Of a stretch of 64,000 nucleotides of DNA, positions 1 through 12,153 are shown one piece after another. Origin of the DNA: Hydra vulgaris (taxonomy: Eukaryota > Cnidaria > Hydrozoa > Anthoathecata > Hydridae); the NCBI RefSeq assembly GCF_038396675.1, contig NC_088922.1:2265001-2329000 (forward strand), given 5' to 3'. The translations under genes and the position numbers were made by a program. The notes beneath the pieces are model-generated. The model ran no database searches, was not told where the DNA came from, and saw only the letters and a program-made list of their open reading frames with translations. Position 1 is the stretch's first letter, and every line of letters begins with the position of its first letter.

Positions 1-171
1 CCTGTAGCCACTCATTAAAAAAATATTTTTACAATTAATTAACTTTTTTTGTAACAGTTTGGTATAATTGTCTCACTTCTTAATTTCAATTTAAAAAAAA
101 ATAAATAAAAATTAATTTTGTTGTTATTTTTCCAATTCAATCGAATTTTTATCAATAAAAAACATTCTCAC

Positions 172-475
172 TCATATTGCTGATGTGATAGGGCACAATA
201 TTGTTTGGCCACCGTCCACCTACTATGCTTGCATACCCATTTGATTCTTCTTTTTCTTTGAGGTCTATTTGAATATCTCCTTGAAACAACTTGCTATCTA
301 TTTTTAAAAAACAGTTCAACATGAAATCTTGCGCAAAAAAAAAATTATTAAGAAGTCATTTATATTTCTACTTTTTTATACGATTTTATTTATACTTACT
401 CTCCATTTCTTGTACCCAACACACAGATTCCACATAACCACCATAAAAAACAACAAAAACCAGTAGAAAATGCAT
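172..475 (-). CDS. astacin-like zinc metalloprotease, first two exons (partial)
   Basis: Two minus-strand exons fit the N-terminus of a secreted astacin-family protease. Exon 1 (475-400) starts with ATG and encodes a hydrophobic signal peptide beginning MHFLLVFVVFYGG. It ends at a consensus GTAAGT donor. Exon 2 (327-172) follows a T-rich tract with an AG acceptor, keeps the frame (phase 1) and ends at a GTGAGA donor. It encodes LFQGDI and, about 25 residues on, RWPNNIVPYHIS. These match the end of the propeptide and the start of the mature domain in astacins (LFEGDI..., RWPNG-VPY in the family). The zinc-binding exon (HExxH) would lie beyond the left edge of the window. In the family these enzymes are secreted and cleave extracellular proteins. 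The reading frame is intact, unlike the repeats around it, so I infer a host gene. The main uncertainty is whether it is a live gene or an isolated remnant. Confidence 0.68.
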
Positions 476-631
476 TTTTATATAGCTCTCGTTGTGGTTA
501 TCATAGATGAGGTTTCTTACCTATAGAAATAACAAACTGAGTTGTTGAACACTTGTGTCAATATATAACTTGCTTGAAAGCTGTGAAAATAAAATCCGTA
601 AAATAAGAACTTTGAGTTGTTTAAGTGATTA

Positions 632-787
<156 letters not shown>

Positions 788-1187
788 ATATTTGTATAAA
801 TATCGCATGAGTAGAGCAAATATATTTTAACAGATTTACATGAATATTTGTCAATATAAAAGTTAAAAAAAAAAAATTGAATACACAAAGTAAATATTTA
901 TATTTACCTACATTTATTTATATAATTAAAACATAGTTTTAAAAAGAGAACTAATAATAAATAACTAATAATTAATACAAAAATAAAACAAACTTAAAAA
1001 TGTATAAAAATGTTTTCAAATTACAAAATGATATGTTTAAGTATTCTTCTTCTATTAAATATGAAGTTTTATTCTTGAGAAAAATCATAAAAAAGTTCCT
1101 TGAAATAAGAAAAAAACTTAAAATAGCTGTCAAAACTAGTTTTGTAATATTACAACCATTTGAGAAATAACACAACAATGTTAAAAT

Positions 1188-1345
1188 CAGCCGTGGCACA
1201 ATGCTTGGAGTTCTGGCTCAGAGCCAAAGGTTTCCAGGTTCGATGTCAGCAGTAACCCAAAAAGCGACATTTGTAAGAATGCAGGTATAACTTACTGTTT
1301 AAATGATCCTCTCATGTTCTTTTCTTGGAGCACCATAATAACTAA
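1188..1345 (+). repeat. tRNA-derived SINE, copy 1
   Basis: The 5' part looks like a tRNA-type RNA polymerase III promoter: an A-box-like GTGGCACAATG near 1193 and a B-box-like GGTTCGATG near 1237. The 3' part ends in CTTGGAGCACC followed by an A-rich stretch. The same 3' end is present in the copies at 2111 and 58410, which defines one SINE family. The tRNA-like part is diverged from the cleaner copy at 58410, so this is an older insertion. Confidence 0.7.
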
Positions 1346-2110
1346 AAAAAGAAATCGTTTTTTAACTTGTTTTCTTTTCTTTTAAGTATTAGGGTAGACC
1401 GTTGCGCGTTGGTCGAAGGAGCAGGTTAAGTTAAGTTAAATAAATAGAACGGGCTGTAATGAAATCATTACAACATAATATTGAACTCGGGTTTATGAAA
1501 GACGATTTTTTTTAATTAATTTTTTTTCTTTTTCTCTTGTGGTTTGTTTCGAGTTGCTTTTAAGCTCAAAAAAACCTATTTATACCTTATGTATTCACCT
1601 TTTTATACCTGCGACGGTAGGTGTCAAAAGGTGAATACATAATTAACTTACCCCATTAACAAAAAAATTAGCTCAGGTGACATTAACGAATAAAGACAAT
1701 AATAAATGCATTAAAAATTGAATATGAACTTTTAATAATGTTATTTTTAGATATTCTAAAGTGTTTTCAAACTTTGCCTATAAAAGGATCGAATAAAACA
1801 TTCCTAAAGTAACAAATCTATGAAAAAATTATGGATCAACAATTCATAACTTTCATTAAATTTGAAAATGAGTTTTCAAATTCAATGAAAGTTTCTCATT
1901 AATGAAAAAGAAGTAGAGCTTGGTACAGTTACCTTTTTTTTTTTTTTTTTTTTTTTGAGCTGTAAAAAGAGAAAAGTAAACTTTAAAATAAATGTTTTTT
2001 AGAATATAAATAAAATTAAAAGAGTATTCTATTTTTATTTTGTTTTTTAAAATTAGAACTCAGGATAAAAGTTTATTTTCATGATTATTATTTTTTTTGA
2101 ATCTATTTTA
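1346..2110. other. AT-rich interval without a gene; contains an inverted repeat and a poly-T run
   Basis: No coding potential is seen. Perfect 17-bp inverted arms lie at 1587-1603 and 1626-1642. Their 22-nt loop holds the motif CGGTAGGTG, which recurs around 48.5 and 50.6 kb. A T-run sits at about 1935-1955. Otherwise featureless. Confidence 0.6.
1587..1642. repeat. perfect inverted repeat (hairpin) with a CGGTAGGTG loop
   Basis: The arm TTATGTATTCACCTTTT is followed 22 nt later by its exact reverse complement. The loop contains GACGGTAGGTG. This could be the remnant of a short inverted-repeat element; no transcript evidence can be read from sequence alone. Confidence 0.75.
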
Positions 2111-2185
2111 GGTGCTCCAAGAAGTCCCTACGGTTTAATCACAGAGCACCGCAGAAGAGCATTTGAAAGGAAGTTCACGTATCCT
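2111..2185 (-). repeat. SINE 3' fragment, copy 2
   Basis: On the minus strand this reads ...GGTGCTCTGTG, then about 12 nt, then GGACTTCTTGGAGCACC. That corresponds to the 3' half of the SINE at 58410-58571. The tRNA-like 5' half is missing, as expected for a 5'-truncated retroposed copy. Confidence 0.65.
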
Positions 2186-2286
2186 TTTAATAAATATCGC
2201 AATGATCTATAAAGCAAAACCATTTTTAAATATAAGATCTTTAAAAAGTTTTTTATTTTTATTTTATACATACACGTTTTTATTAT

Positions 2287-3190
2287 ATGGGCAAGCACCA
2301 ACTACTCTAAGGTAAAAAAAATTGTTCCAAACAAAAACATGCTTGCGGGTTTGTATTTGGAGCAACTAGAACTGTGCCTTATGAGCCATCTACGTAAACT
2401 TAATGCGTTAAATGTGTTTAAAATTAACATAAACCTAGTCATACAGTTCATGGATAAAATTAAATATGGACTGTCTCCAACGATATTTTATCCTTATTTT
2501 AGTGAAGTAAGTCATAAATACCCCAACAAATTTTCAGAAAAAAAATTTGTTACTCGAAAATCTAGTTTAAAATTATGTTCTTATTCTATTCGGTATCGGG
2601 GACCTAATTTGTGGAAAAATTTTCAACATTGTAAATATTGTAGAAAAAATATTTCCTCAATTCAAATCTGAATTCAGACGTTGTTTAGCTCTTACGGATT
2701 TTAATATAGTAGATTTTGTCTCTTTTAGAAGTTAAATTTAAAATCTAGATCGTTTAACAGAAAGAATAAAATCAATTAATACTAAGAATTTTAATGCTTT
2801 TATCAGACTTTTATGGAAAATATTCACTATTGAAGTTACCTACAAAACTACTATTATTTTAGAGTATTTACTTATATAAACAGACACGCTCTGTAAATTA
2901 TCTTATATATACGGGTAAATTATCTTATATTTACTTCAATATATTTTATTATATTGCAACAGAAATATTATTTATTTAATTTCGAATTACAATTTGTTTA
3001 TAACTTAAAACTGAAAATTTTGCCATTTTTATTATTATATTTTAACTTTTTTTTTTTCAATTATTTTTTTGTTGTTGTTGTTGATATTAACATCTTAAAA
3101 CTCTTTTTTTAATGTTGTTGCTATGATACGGATATATAAAAATGTTAATCTTGGGAGTCGGTGATTATGCCTTTTTCTTACTCCAGTTGT
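2287..3190 (+). pseudogene. LINE reverse-transcriptase C-terminus plus 3' UTR (5'-truncated)
   Basis: From 2287 the sequence encodes WASTNYSKVKK and, further on, KIKYGLSPTIFYPYF and YRGPNLWKNF. These align with WASNNYTKLKK, KTKYGLSPKIFETYF and NRGPLLWKRF at the end of the RT protein of the LINE at 59.5-63.9 kb. Coding stops near 2670. A 3' UTR follows and ends around 3154-3184 in a diverged form of that LINE's terminal stem-loop. Loss of everything 5' of the RT C-terminus is typical of incomplete target-primed reverse transcription. It cannot be functional. Confidence 0.85.
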
Positions 3191-4584
3191 ACACTTTTTT
3201 TATTTTTATGTACAATGTATACATTTTTAAACTGCGAAACAAACTAAAATCTATGTTATTATATTTTTAAAAATCTAATACTCCGTAGATATTTTTTATA
3301 AATATGTTAGATGAAAATTCAATAACCATTTTTAAAAATGAACTTTAACTGTAAACCCAAAGCTTGAGCCACTCTGAGGTCACAAATTTTAAGCCAATCG
3401 AATAGAACTCCTTTTTTTGAGTTAGATCTTGAGACTAACTTCTAAATAAGTATTTGTGATTGTGATTTTAGGTACTTACAAGATGAAGATATATAAATGA
3501 AAAAAAAAGATTGTGTACTTTTGAAGCATAATATTTAGACCAGCCGAAATGCATATTACGTAACACGACGCACAAAAAGTTTGAATTGAAATTAATTGAT
3601 GATTATAGTTTCTTTATTCAATCTTTTTTTTATACTTTGTTCATAACGTGCTATAATCTAATTAAGTGCAACAATACTTAGATTTAAAATATTATGTAAA
3701 TTAAGTTAAATGAAAAACGATTTTTTTCTTTCTAAAAACCAGTGATAAATAAAACCACTTTCTAAAAACCTCTTTATTTCTTTTTGTTAAACGCCATTTT
3801 TAGTGGCGCCATCTTTATTGCCCAAACGTGTGTTGGTTATATTTTTAGTGGCACTTTATTGCCCAAACGTGTGTAGGTTATATATCATTGTTTATTTTTG
3901 AAACAGAAAATACTATTCATTCATTGTAACAATTTCGAACTTTAAATATGATTATCATATCTAATGTCAAAATTTAATCAGTCTAACCAAATCATACTTA
4001 ATATCAAAATTTGAATATGAAATGAAATAGATTAAAAATAATGAATAAAGATTTATCGTACAGTTGTTCGTAGTTTTGAATTATTTTGTTCATTTGAGTT
4101 GGTGAAATATCAAAGTTTAAAGAATATAAATTGAAGATTTTTGAACAACGCATACGTTTACATAGAATACCATTATTAATAATGTTTCAGATGACAAAAA
4201 TAGATGGTACCTTGGATCAAATTACTTTTTTTTGCCAGAAGATACCATGGACCACATAACTCGTGTGTTAGACAGATAGGTTCTTAATTAATTAATAAAA
4301 AAACTTGTTTTTTATTTAAATATTAAATAACATATTATTCTGAAATAAAAATAAAAGTTACACCGCTTATAAATTTTTTTGAGGAATTTCAAAAAAGTAA
4401 ACGAATGAGTAAACAACCACAGTATTGAGAGATAGTTTAAGGTTATGAATTTATGCTGTAAAGTTTCAAATATATTGAAATTGTTAATTTTTTTTAACTT
4501 TAATTAGTGTCTTTATGTTTAAGTTTATGTCTATAGTATATCAGTAATAAAAATATTTTTAACTAAAATATTTTTCTGTTAAAA
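3191..4584. other. AT-rich interval, no gene seen
   Basis: No reading frame with recognisable similarity was found on either strand. The only structure is a diverged tandem pair at 3797-3882. Poly-A and poly-T runs are scattered through it. Confidence 0.55.
3797..3882. repeat. tandem duplication of about 45 bp (2 copies)
   Basis: Two adjacent copies each contain TTTATTGCCCAAACGTGTGT, preceded by TTTTTAGTGGC and followed by GGTTATAT. The second copy has lost a few bases (GCCATC). It is locally less AT-rich than its flanks. Confidence 0.8.
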
Positions 4585-5434
4585 ATGGGTAAAAGAAAAG
4601 AATTAACCATTACTGAAAGAGAAAGAATTCGGGTTTACCACGAAGAGAGCTATTCACAAGTTCAATTATCAAAAAAATAAAAATTTTAAGATGTTGTATA
4701 CAAAGGACATTACTACGACACAAAGAACGTGGTGCCCATGCAAGTAAAAAACGCTCTGAAATCCACTGTCAAAAGATCGACTGAAGAAATTTGCTTGCAC
4801 GGAGGTGTAGCTGTTCGTAATCCATTATTAAGACCTATTAAGATTAGTAAATTGCACAAATTTCAAGTTTTTGGTTCAAAACGTTGTGTTTTTGTACGCA
4901 GATACGCAGGGGAAAGGTATTTAAAAGAATGTTTACTACAAATAGTAAAACATGGAGGTGGTTCTGTCACTGTTTGGGGATGTTATTGTGAAGAAAATGT
5001 TAAGATTCTACATAAAATAGATAGAATAATAACAAAAGAAATTTATAAAGACGTTTTAGAACACCAAATACTGCCGTCTGGTGATGGATTATTTGCAAAT
5101 CAGTATGTTTTTATGAATAATAATTATCCGAAGCATACTAGCTAGCTCTGGAAAAGCTATTTAGAAACCCTTCATTACCAGAAAGTACTAAAAATAATGG
5201 AATGGTTACAGCAATCACCAGATTTTAATCCAATAGAGTTGCTGAGGGAAGAGCTTAGCAGGAAGGTGGGTGAAGAGCAGGCATCTTCTATAAATAACCT
5301 TTGGCACATATTTGCAAGTGAAATGGAATGCAATACAATCGGATTTATTTCGTAAATTATTTAATCAGATGCCAAATATGTCTGCATCTGTAATAAAGAA
5401 TAATGGAGGTTATTTTGACGAATCAAATATTTAA
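4585..5434 (+). pseudogene. Tc1/mariner-superfamily transposase, inactive
   Basis: The start MGKRKELTITERE resembles the N-terminal helix-turn-helix of Tc1-like transposases, but a stop follows within about 31 codons. After a short gap, a frame at 4729-5145 encodes FQVFGSKRCVF, VKHGGGSVTVWGC and NNNYPKHTS, matching the catalytic core of the family. A third frame continues with SPDFNPIELL and a typical C-terminus ending at 5434. Of the expected DDE residues, the first aspartate region is lost. The second, normally QDNDPKH, reads MNNNYPKH. Only the glutamate of NPIE remains. With two frame breaks and lost catalytic residues the copy is dead. It differs in sequence from the Tc1-like element at 18.3-19.7 kb, so it is a separate lineage. 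Confidence 0.88.
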
Positions 5435-6076
5435 TTAAAATATGAGTTAAAATGACATACTTTTAATAAAATATAGTTTATATCCAGAATTATATCGAAT
5501 GAAAGCTATTTACTAAGTTAAATATACTAAATTGTAAACAAATAAACATTTATCATCATCAAATTTTTATGTTCAAAATTAATAAAAGTCCAAAAACTTT
5601 TAGTCTGTTATTCAAAACAAATCAGAATAAATACTTAATTTAAATAAATACTTAATTAGATATTCAAATAACACCTATATACAACCTAAAAGTAATTTTG
5701 CGGCAATTGATTTTTCAATTTCAAAATTTTAGTTTTCTTTCGTTTATGTGGGGGTGATGTTTTTTCGTTCATATCTTGCGGGAGAATTTCAAAAAGCTGA
5801 TTTAAAATATGACGATAATTTTTTGACTTATAAATAAGTCAAAAAGTTATCGTCATACTATCGTCAGATTTTATAACATCTGCCAAAAAATCCTCCTAAG
5901 CTATCTTGAATTCATAACATTATGAACATTATGAATTCGTGTTAAGGTTAAGGTCAGCATATTATATGATGAATTAAAACATAATATTTATTTCTTAATT
6001 TATTACTTTTTCGGTAAAAGTTGATTGATCGGTATTATTTTTTTTGGTTATACTAATCAGTATTATATTAAAATGA
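5435..6076. other. AT-rich interval with one near-perfect hairpin, no gene
   Basis: No coding similarity is seen. It includes the hairpin at 5807-5856, beside which ATCGTCA and GAATTCATAAC/ATGAATTC repeats occur. Confidence 0.55.
5807..5856. repeat. 24-bp palindrome, 23 of 24 paired, 2-nt loop
   Basis: The left arm (5807-5830) begins TATGACGATAA and the right arm (5833-5856) ends TTATCGTCATA, with one mismatch. Such short-looped palindromes often mark tips of fold-back elements. No target duplication was identified. Confidence 0.8.
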
Positions 6077-7620
6077 ATGATTTTTAAAACTTTTTATGAG
6101 TTAAATGACGTTAATTTTCCAGAATCTACTGTAAATAAAAAACCCAAAGCTAAAATTTCTCCATGGATCACAAAAGATCTCAGAAAATCCCCTAAAATTA
6201 AGCAAAAATTATATATCAAATATTTGAAAATCAAAATAGAGGAAACTAAAATTCTTCACAAAAAATATGCCAAAAATTTTGAAAGAAAAAATAATTTAAA
6301 AAAATTGTACTAATCCGATTTACTTGAGATAAACAATAATAGATCAAAATGCACCTGGGAGATACCTGTGACCTGAGAGAGACCTGGGAGATCCTAGGAG
6401 AACTTACTGGCACGCGGATTACAAAAACGTGCACTCTACCAAAAACTTTGAAAATTAACGATGATTTTTTTTCTGATCCAAGTCTGATATGTGATGAGTT
6501 AAACAAATATTTTGTAACAGTTGGCAAAAAATTAGCTAAATATATTTCTTTTGTGGTTAACAAAATAGATGCTTATGATTTTCCGATATCTTTAACCTTA
6601 ACATCTTATGAACTTTCCTTTAAAGAATTCGAAAAATCTTTTAAAATGCTTAAAGTAAATAAATCCGTTGGTCACAATGGAATTAATAGTAATTTTTTCA
6701 TCGACTCGTATGAACCCTTAAAAGATTTGAAGTTTTTCATTATTCAATAAAACAGGGAGTATTTTCAGATCATTTAAAAATAGCTAAGACACTCCAATTT
6801 TAAAGATAGGCAATCCAACTAATGTTACAAATTATCGCCCAATTTCTGTTATTTCTGTTTTTTCTAAAGTTTTGGAAAGAATTTTATATAATGTTATTTA
6901 TAATCACCTTTCCTTAAATAATATACTATATATCAATCAATACGGGATCAAAAAAAATAACTCGACAGAACACACAATAATCCAAATTATTCGCAGTATA
7001 GCTGAATCATTAGAGAAGTCTCAATATACGTTGGGAATTTTCATAGCTTTATCAAAAGCGTTTGACACTATTGATTGCCGAATTCTCCTTAGAAAAATAG
7101 AGCACTATGGAATTAGAGGGAATGTTTTAATGATACTTAATAGTTATTTAAACAACCATAAACAGTTTGTTTATAGTAATGAAACTGGTACAACTAACTT
7201 ATTAAATGTGGAGTTCTATAGGGCTCAGACTTCTTTTTTTATTCTACATCAATGATCTCCTTAAAGCGTCAAATTTAATGACTATCATGTTTGCTGATGA
7301 CACTAATCTCTTTTTATCGCATAAAAGTATTTTTATAGAAAAAATCAAAGTAAAAAGAGAAATAAATACTAACTTTTAGGTGTCTATGTTGATGAAAACC
7401 TTAGCTGGAAATATCACACTAATTTTTTGTAGAACAAAATTGATAAAAGTGTAGAAGTAATGTATAAGGCTAGAAATGTTTTAAATTACCAAAGTTTAAC
7501 ACAATAATATTTTTATTTTATCCATTGTCATTTAAACTATGCAAATATTGCTTGTTGTAGAGCCAATAAAAGTAATCTGGAACCTCTTTATCGTCAGCAG
7601 AAACATAACTATATTATCTT
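6077..7620 (+). pseudogene. decayed CR1/jockey-like LINE, RT region
   Basis: A broken LINE ORF2 is spread over several frames. In order: SPWITKDLRKS (linker after the endonuclease), LNKYFVTVGKKLA, NYRPISVISVFSKVLERI near 6830-6885, the RT motif IALSKAFDTID with GIRG near 7040-7120, and the catalytic FADD box (MFADDTNLFLSHKS) near 7280. A thumb-like segment with LGVYVDENLSW follows at about 7375. The first RT aspartate is replaced: FIALSKAF where relatives have FIDLSKAF. Several frameshifts and an internal loss after the FADD box show a long-dead copy. It is related to, but clearly diverged from, the LINEs at 44 and 59 kb. Confidence 0.85.
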
Positions 7621-8149
7621 TTACTTTGTTCGTTTTACTTTTAATTTGTTCGTTGCTGTTTGTTTACGCTGTATTGTATGATTTTATGATTTTATTAAAA
7701 AAAAAAAATATTTTAATAACCTTAATACAATACTGTATTGTGGAATAAAGGGATAAATGAAAAAAGAGTCGCCATCCCTCAGTGTGTATTTAAAGCCTGG
7801 AATTGTTATGCTGATTCAAATTTATTTCATTTTTCTTTTTCAAAGTTTAGAACTTGAATGAAAAGTAGAAACTAACAAATCAAAAATAGCAAACCAAACA
7901 AATGTTAATATGAAAATCTATATGTAAAAGAAATTTTATTAACTATATATGTAGGTGCAAAAAGATCCAACTTCAATCTCGACAATATCTAAACAAACAA
8001 CAATTTATTAAAATAACAATTGATTGGCTGGATCATTTATATTTAAAACGGTCAATATTAAACTTCTAAAACTAACCAAATGGTTAAGTATGAATAAACT
8101 TTCAATTAATTAATTTAACTAAGTATACTATTTTTTATCGTCTCCATAA
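7621..8149. other. AT-rich interval, no gene seen
   Basis: A short plus-strand stretch near 7765-7855 could be residual LINE coding (…PQCVFKAWNCY…), but it is too short to assign. The rest shows no structure. Confidence 0.4.
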
Positions 8150-8755
<606 letters not shown>

Positions 8756-9640
8756 AATCAAAAATATATAATTTTTGTTTTAAATTTTTATTTATGCAAT
8801 TGTCAGGTAAAAAAAAAAAAAAAAAGGCAAGCTAATATATTGTTTACAACGGAGTTTTCCTGGGGAATTGATGTAAGGGTCTATTGCGGACGTATTTTAA
8901 TGTATCGAATAAGTCAATTTCGCTAGAAATAAAAATACTTTAAGTAGTAGCTTTAACTATAAAAAAAATAAAATAATGGAATAGTTTTTAAACGAAAGAA
9001 AACAAATACAAAAAAAGCAGAGGCTGTTGCAAACACTCCAACGCCAAAACAGTAAGTAAAATATTAATTTATGTTCTTTTATCTTTTATTTTTATTATTT
9101 TTGAAACAAATTGTGTTTTTCGAGTAAAACTTCTAACCTATATAAATGAAATATGGTATTGAAACTTTTGTTTATAATCTAATTATAAATTACAAAACAT
9201 TTAAAGCATTTTTAAAAAATAAATTGAAAAAAATCTTTCGATGCTCGAATTGAATTGGAAAAAACCGTGAAATAACACGGTTTTTTTCAAATGAATAAAA
9301 AAAAACCGAGCTAAAGTTACTTAAAACGAAAAGAAAAAAGGAAAAAGTTAACTTTTGAGGATATGGGATTTATAACTATAACACAGACCAAAGAAAATAC
9401 CTGCTTCTCCAAACACTCAATTAAGCCCTCTAGTAAGTTATCTATTTTTTGTATCATTTCTTTTTCTTCAAATAACCTCTGATATTATAATTTTTGTTGT
9501 AATCACTTTTTTTATTAACTTTTTTTTTAAAGATCCCTATAATAATGACCATGAATCCCAGTCAGTCCATGAGGACCAAGAGAAATTATGAGCTCTTTTT
9601 CAAGATCATCTAGGGTTGTGATGAATGTGATGCTTAACTT
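8756..9640. other. AT-rich interval, possible 5' region of the hAT-like gene
   Basis: No coding similarity is seen. It holds a poly-A run at 8810-8826 and a short hairpin (AAAAAACCGTG facing CACGGTTTTTT) at about 9257-9288. Its right part may be untranslated or intronic sequence of the following transposase gene. Confidence 0.45.
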
Positions 9641-11396
9641 AGAATGTGATGCTTAACCTGATTTGGTAATAATTAATGCTGACCCCTCTTTGTGGCCAGT
9701 TGTTTTGAGTCAAAAAGAGCAAAATGTAATCATTTTATAGGGACCCCTTTCACATTTTTTGAAGCAACGAGAATACCCTTGTAATTCTAAGAAGAAAACT
9801 TTTCCTTTGAATTTGTTTTATCAAACTTTGCCTGACAAGGAAAAAGTCGAAAAAGCCCTTTTGGTTTGGAGCTCAACCAACAAGGCTCTCTTCTGTTTTC
9901 CCTTGCTCACTCTTGGGCGCAAAAGCAGTATTCAAAAGTGGGTTATTGTTTCTTCTTTGTTGAAACAGAGGAGCTAGAGATCAATAAAGGAAACTAACGG
10001 ATCGTGTGAAGCAGCAATCAAAACCATTGCACCAAAAGCTTTAAATGGATTGGAAAGAGGCATATATTCATTTTACCAGCTCCACTAGTATAGAGCTCCA
10101 GAAGCTAATCAATTCAGAGATACAGAAATGGAGGACAATTCTTCCTGATTTCTTGGATGTAACTCTTTTTTTGGCTTCTAGGTATTGAGCTTTTCTAGGT
10201 AACTTATTATAATGTCATTACCAGTTTTTATTATCACACCATATTATCATTATCAAATTTTATTATTTATATATTTATTGTGATTAATTTTAATGATTAT
10301 ATAACAATGTTCGCAGGTTAATGAACACACATGAGTAGGAAAGGAAGTGGAAACTTTCTTGCTGGTATGGAGCTTATTGGTTGCCACAATCCCTTCATTA
10401 CATCCCACTTAGAAGATATTAAACGTCATCAACAAAAGTGCTTAAAAATGACTGACCATTACCTCTCTCCGTTGTCTCAAAACAAGTTCTTCAGAGAATG
10501 TGGTAGTGTCATCCAAAGTGAAGCTGTCAAAGAAATTTAGAATGGTATCTATTTCACCATCCTAGTCGATGGTACCACCATTACATCTCACACTAAACAT
10601 GAAAACCTGGTTCAACTCAGCCAAGCAAGAGCCTGGAAAAAATAGTTATCATCTTTTGAATTTGTATTGCTAATTACAACTTAGTACAAAATCCTTGTTG
10701 CTGTTAAAGACGTTAGTCGTCTTCTACAATCTGAAGCTATTTCAATTGATGACGAGCTACGTTTGATTGGACAGTTGCTGGAAGATCTTAAACGAATTGG
10801 GACTCTTGATTGCATATTTTTCAAGAGGGTGTAGCTGGACCGCTAAGATTTGAAACTGTACTCGCTACTAAAGAAAGTTTAAACTGAAACGTTTTCACAA
10901 TAAGGCATCAAACACAGCCCATTTCCACAACAGCCAAACGAGGGTTTGAACATTTCTAATATTGATTCAGTGGATTGATTAATTATTTGAGACTAGCGAG
11001 ATATTTGGCAATATGTCTTCATCTGGATGAATAATGATGATTTTATCCGAGAGATGTTAACAAAGAGGATCTCATGAAGAAGGTCACTGTTTTAAAAATG
11101 CTAGCAAAACAATTTTCAAGCAAGGAAATATACTGCAGCGACTCAATCAAATTTTTGAGAAAAAACGCATTTCTCCGTACATTTGCATCATTATTCGGAT
11201 TTTTAACACTATTCCTGCGTCAGTTGTGAGGGTGAACGATCGTTTAGTACACTGAATATTTTAAAAAACTCTCACCATACAACTATCGGCTAGCGTTGCG
11301 TTACTTTTGATTATTTCAATTGAAAAAGATTTGGCTAAAAAAGCGGACTATGAAAATGTCATCGATATTTAGGTGACAAGAAAAGCTCAAAAGTAT
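9641..11396 (+). pseudogene. hAT-superfamily transposase with TTF-type zinc finger, decayed
   Basis: Coding pieces occur in the order expected for ZMYM/TTF-finger hAT transposases. First is a finger-like block (about 9670-9970) with YPCNSKKKTFPLNLFYQ and ALFCFPLLTLGRKSSIQKW. Next, at 10331-10540, come GSGNFLAGMELIG, HLEDIKRHQQ and YLSPLSQNKFFRE. FTILVDGTTITSHTKHENLV then carries the first catalytic aspartate (VDGT). Near 11220-11365 is a C-terminal dimerisation block: CEGERSFSTLNILKN and SIEKDLAKKADYENVIDI. Many stops and frameshifts separate the blocks. The second cysteine of the finger appears lost (CFP where CFC is usual). Inverted termini were not recognised. Family placement rests on motif order and the C-terminal block. 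Confidence 0.78.
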
Positions 11397-11569
11397 CATT
11401 TTTAAACGCTTTATTTTTCTTTCTCGAAGATTTTGTTGATTGACTTTTTGTTTAATAGTTTTAAAATTTTTTGATTCATATGTCAGTCATACATCAGTCA
11501 TACGTCAGTTTCTTAACCAATTTCTTAACCCAGAGAATTAATAGTAACGCAGGAAAAAAATGTGCTGTA

Positions 11570-11695
11570 TCAGAAATAGATAATTGCTTCGTTCACAAAA
11601 CTTAATCTTTTGTAATTACGCGGTTTAAAATAGAGGCGTCGTTCTTCATTTTTGACTCGGCGTCCATTAATGCTCTTGAAGGCCTGTTCTCTAAA
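11570..11695 (-). CDS. possible terminal exon of a small basic protein
   Basis: The minus strand has a T-rich acceptor (TTTGTTATATTCAG) at 11696, then 41 open codons to TGA. The frame contains FREQAFKSINGRR, EERRLYFKPRNYKRLSF and VNEAIIYF. The stretch is richer in CpG and GC than its flanks. The R-R-x-Y-x-x-K-P-x-x-x-R pattern recalls mitochondrial ribosomal protein bS21m, but the C-terminus is shorter than in that family and no upstream exon was found. I treat the family idea as a weak guess. An alternative open frame on the same strand makes the reading uncertain. Confidence 0.32.
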   Translation of the reverse strand, partial: FREQAFKSINGRRVKNEERRLYFKPRNYKRLSFVNEAIIYF

Positions 11696-11702
11696 CTGAA
11701 TA

Positions 11703-12153
11703 TAACAAACATTTATTAACAATTAGGTATTTAAATTCTTTCGAAACAGTGCAACTAGCAAGCATTACCTTTTTTTTTTTTTCCTAACATTTACAAATTT
11801 CGTAAATTAAAAGTGTAATATTTACAAGTTTCGTGAATCAAAGTATATAATGGAATTTATAATTAAATAACACTTTAAAAAGGTTGTAACTATCTTATCA
11901 CGAAGCCCTTACAATGTGATTGGTATATATTATGATTATGTTAAAAATATTTATGTATTAAGTACAACTATATTTTGATATTTTTTAAATTAAAATAAAC
12001 TCAAGATAAAAATTAAACATAACAAGATGCAGCATAATAACTAAAATTATTAAGAAAAAAAATCAAGTGTTTTTTGTTGGAAAAAATAACTTTTTTAATG
12101 TATTGTTTGAAAAAGATGAGAGTCATTTAGATAATAAACGAGTCAGTAGAGAA
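11703..12153. other. AT-rich interval, no gene seen
   Basis: No coding similarity. A short direct repeat, TTTACAAGTTTCGTGAATC-like beside TTTACAAATTTCGTAAATT, lies near 11785-11840. Confidence 0.5.

Noticed and set aside
188..230. CCACCGTCCACCTAC as another copy of the CGGTAGGTG motif
   Set aside because: It is the antisense of the astacin-like exon (GGRWPNN) and differs at several positions.
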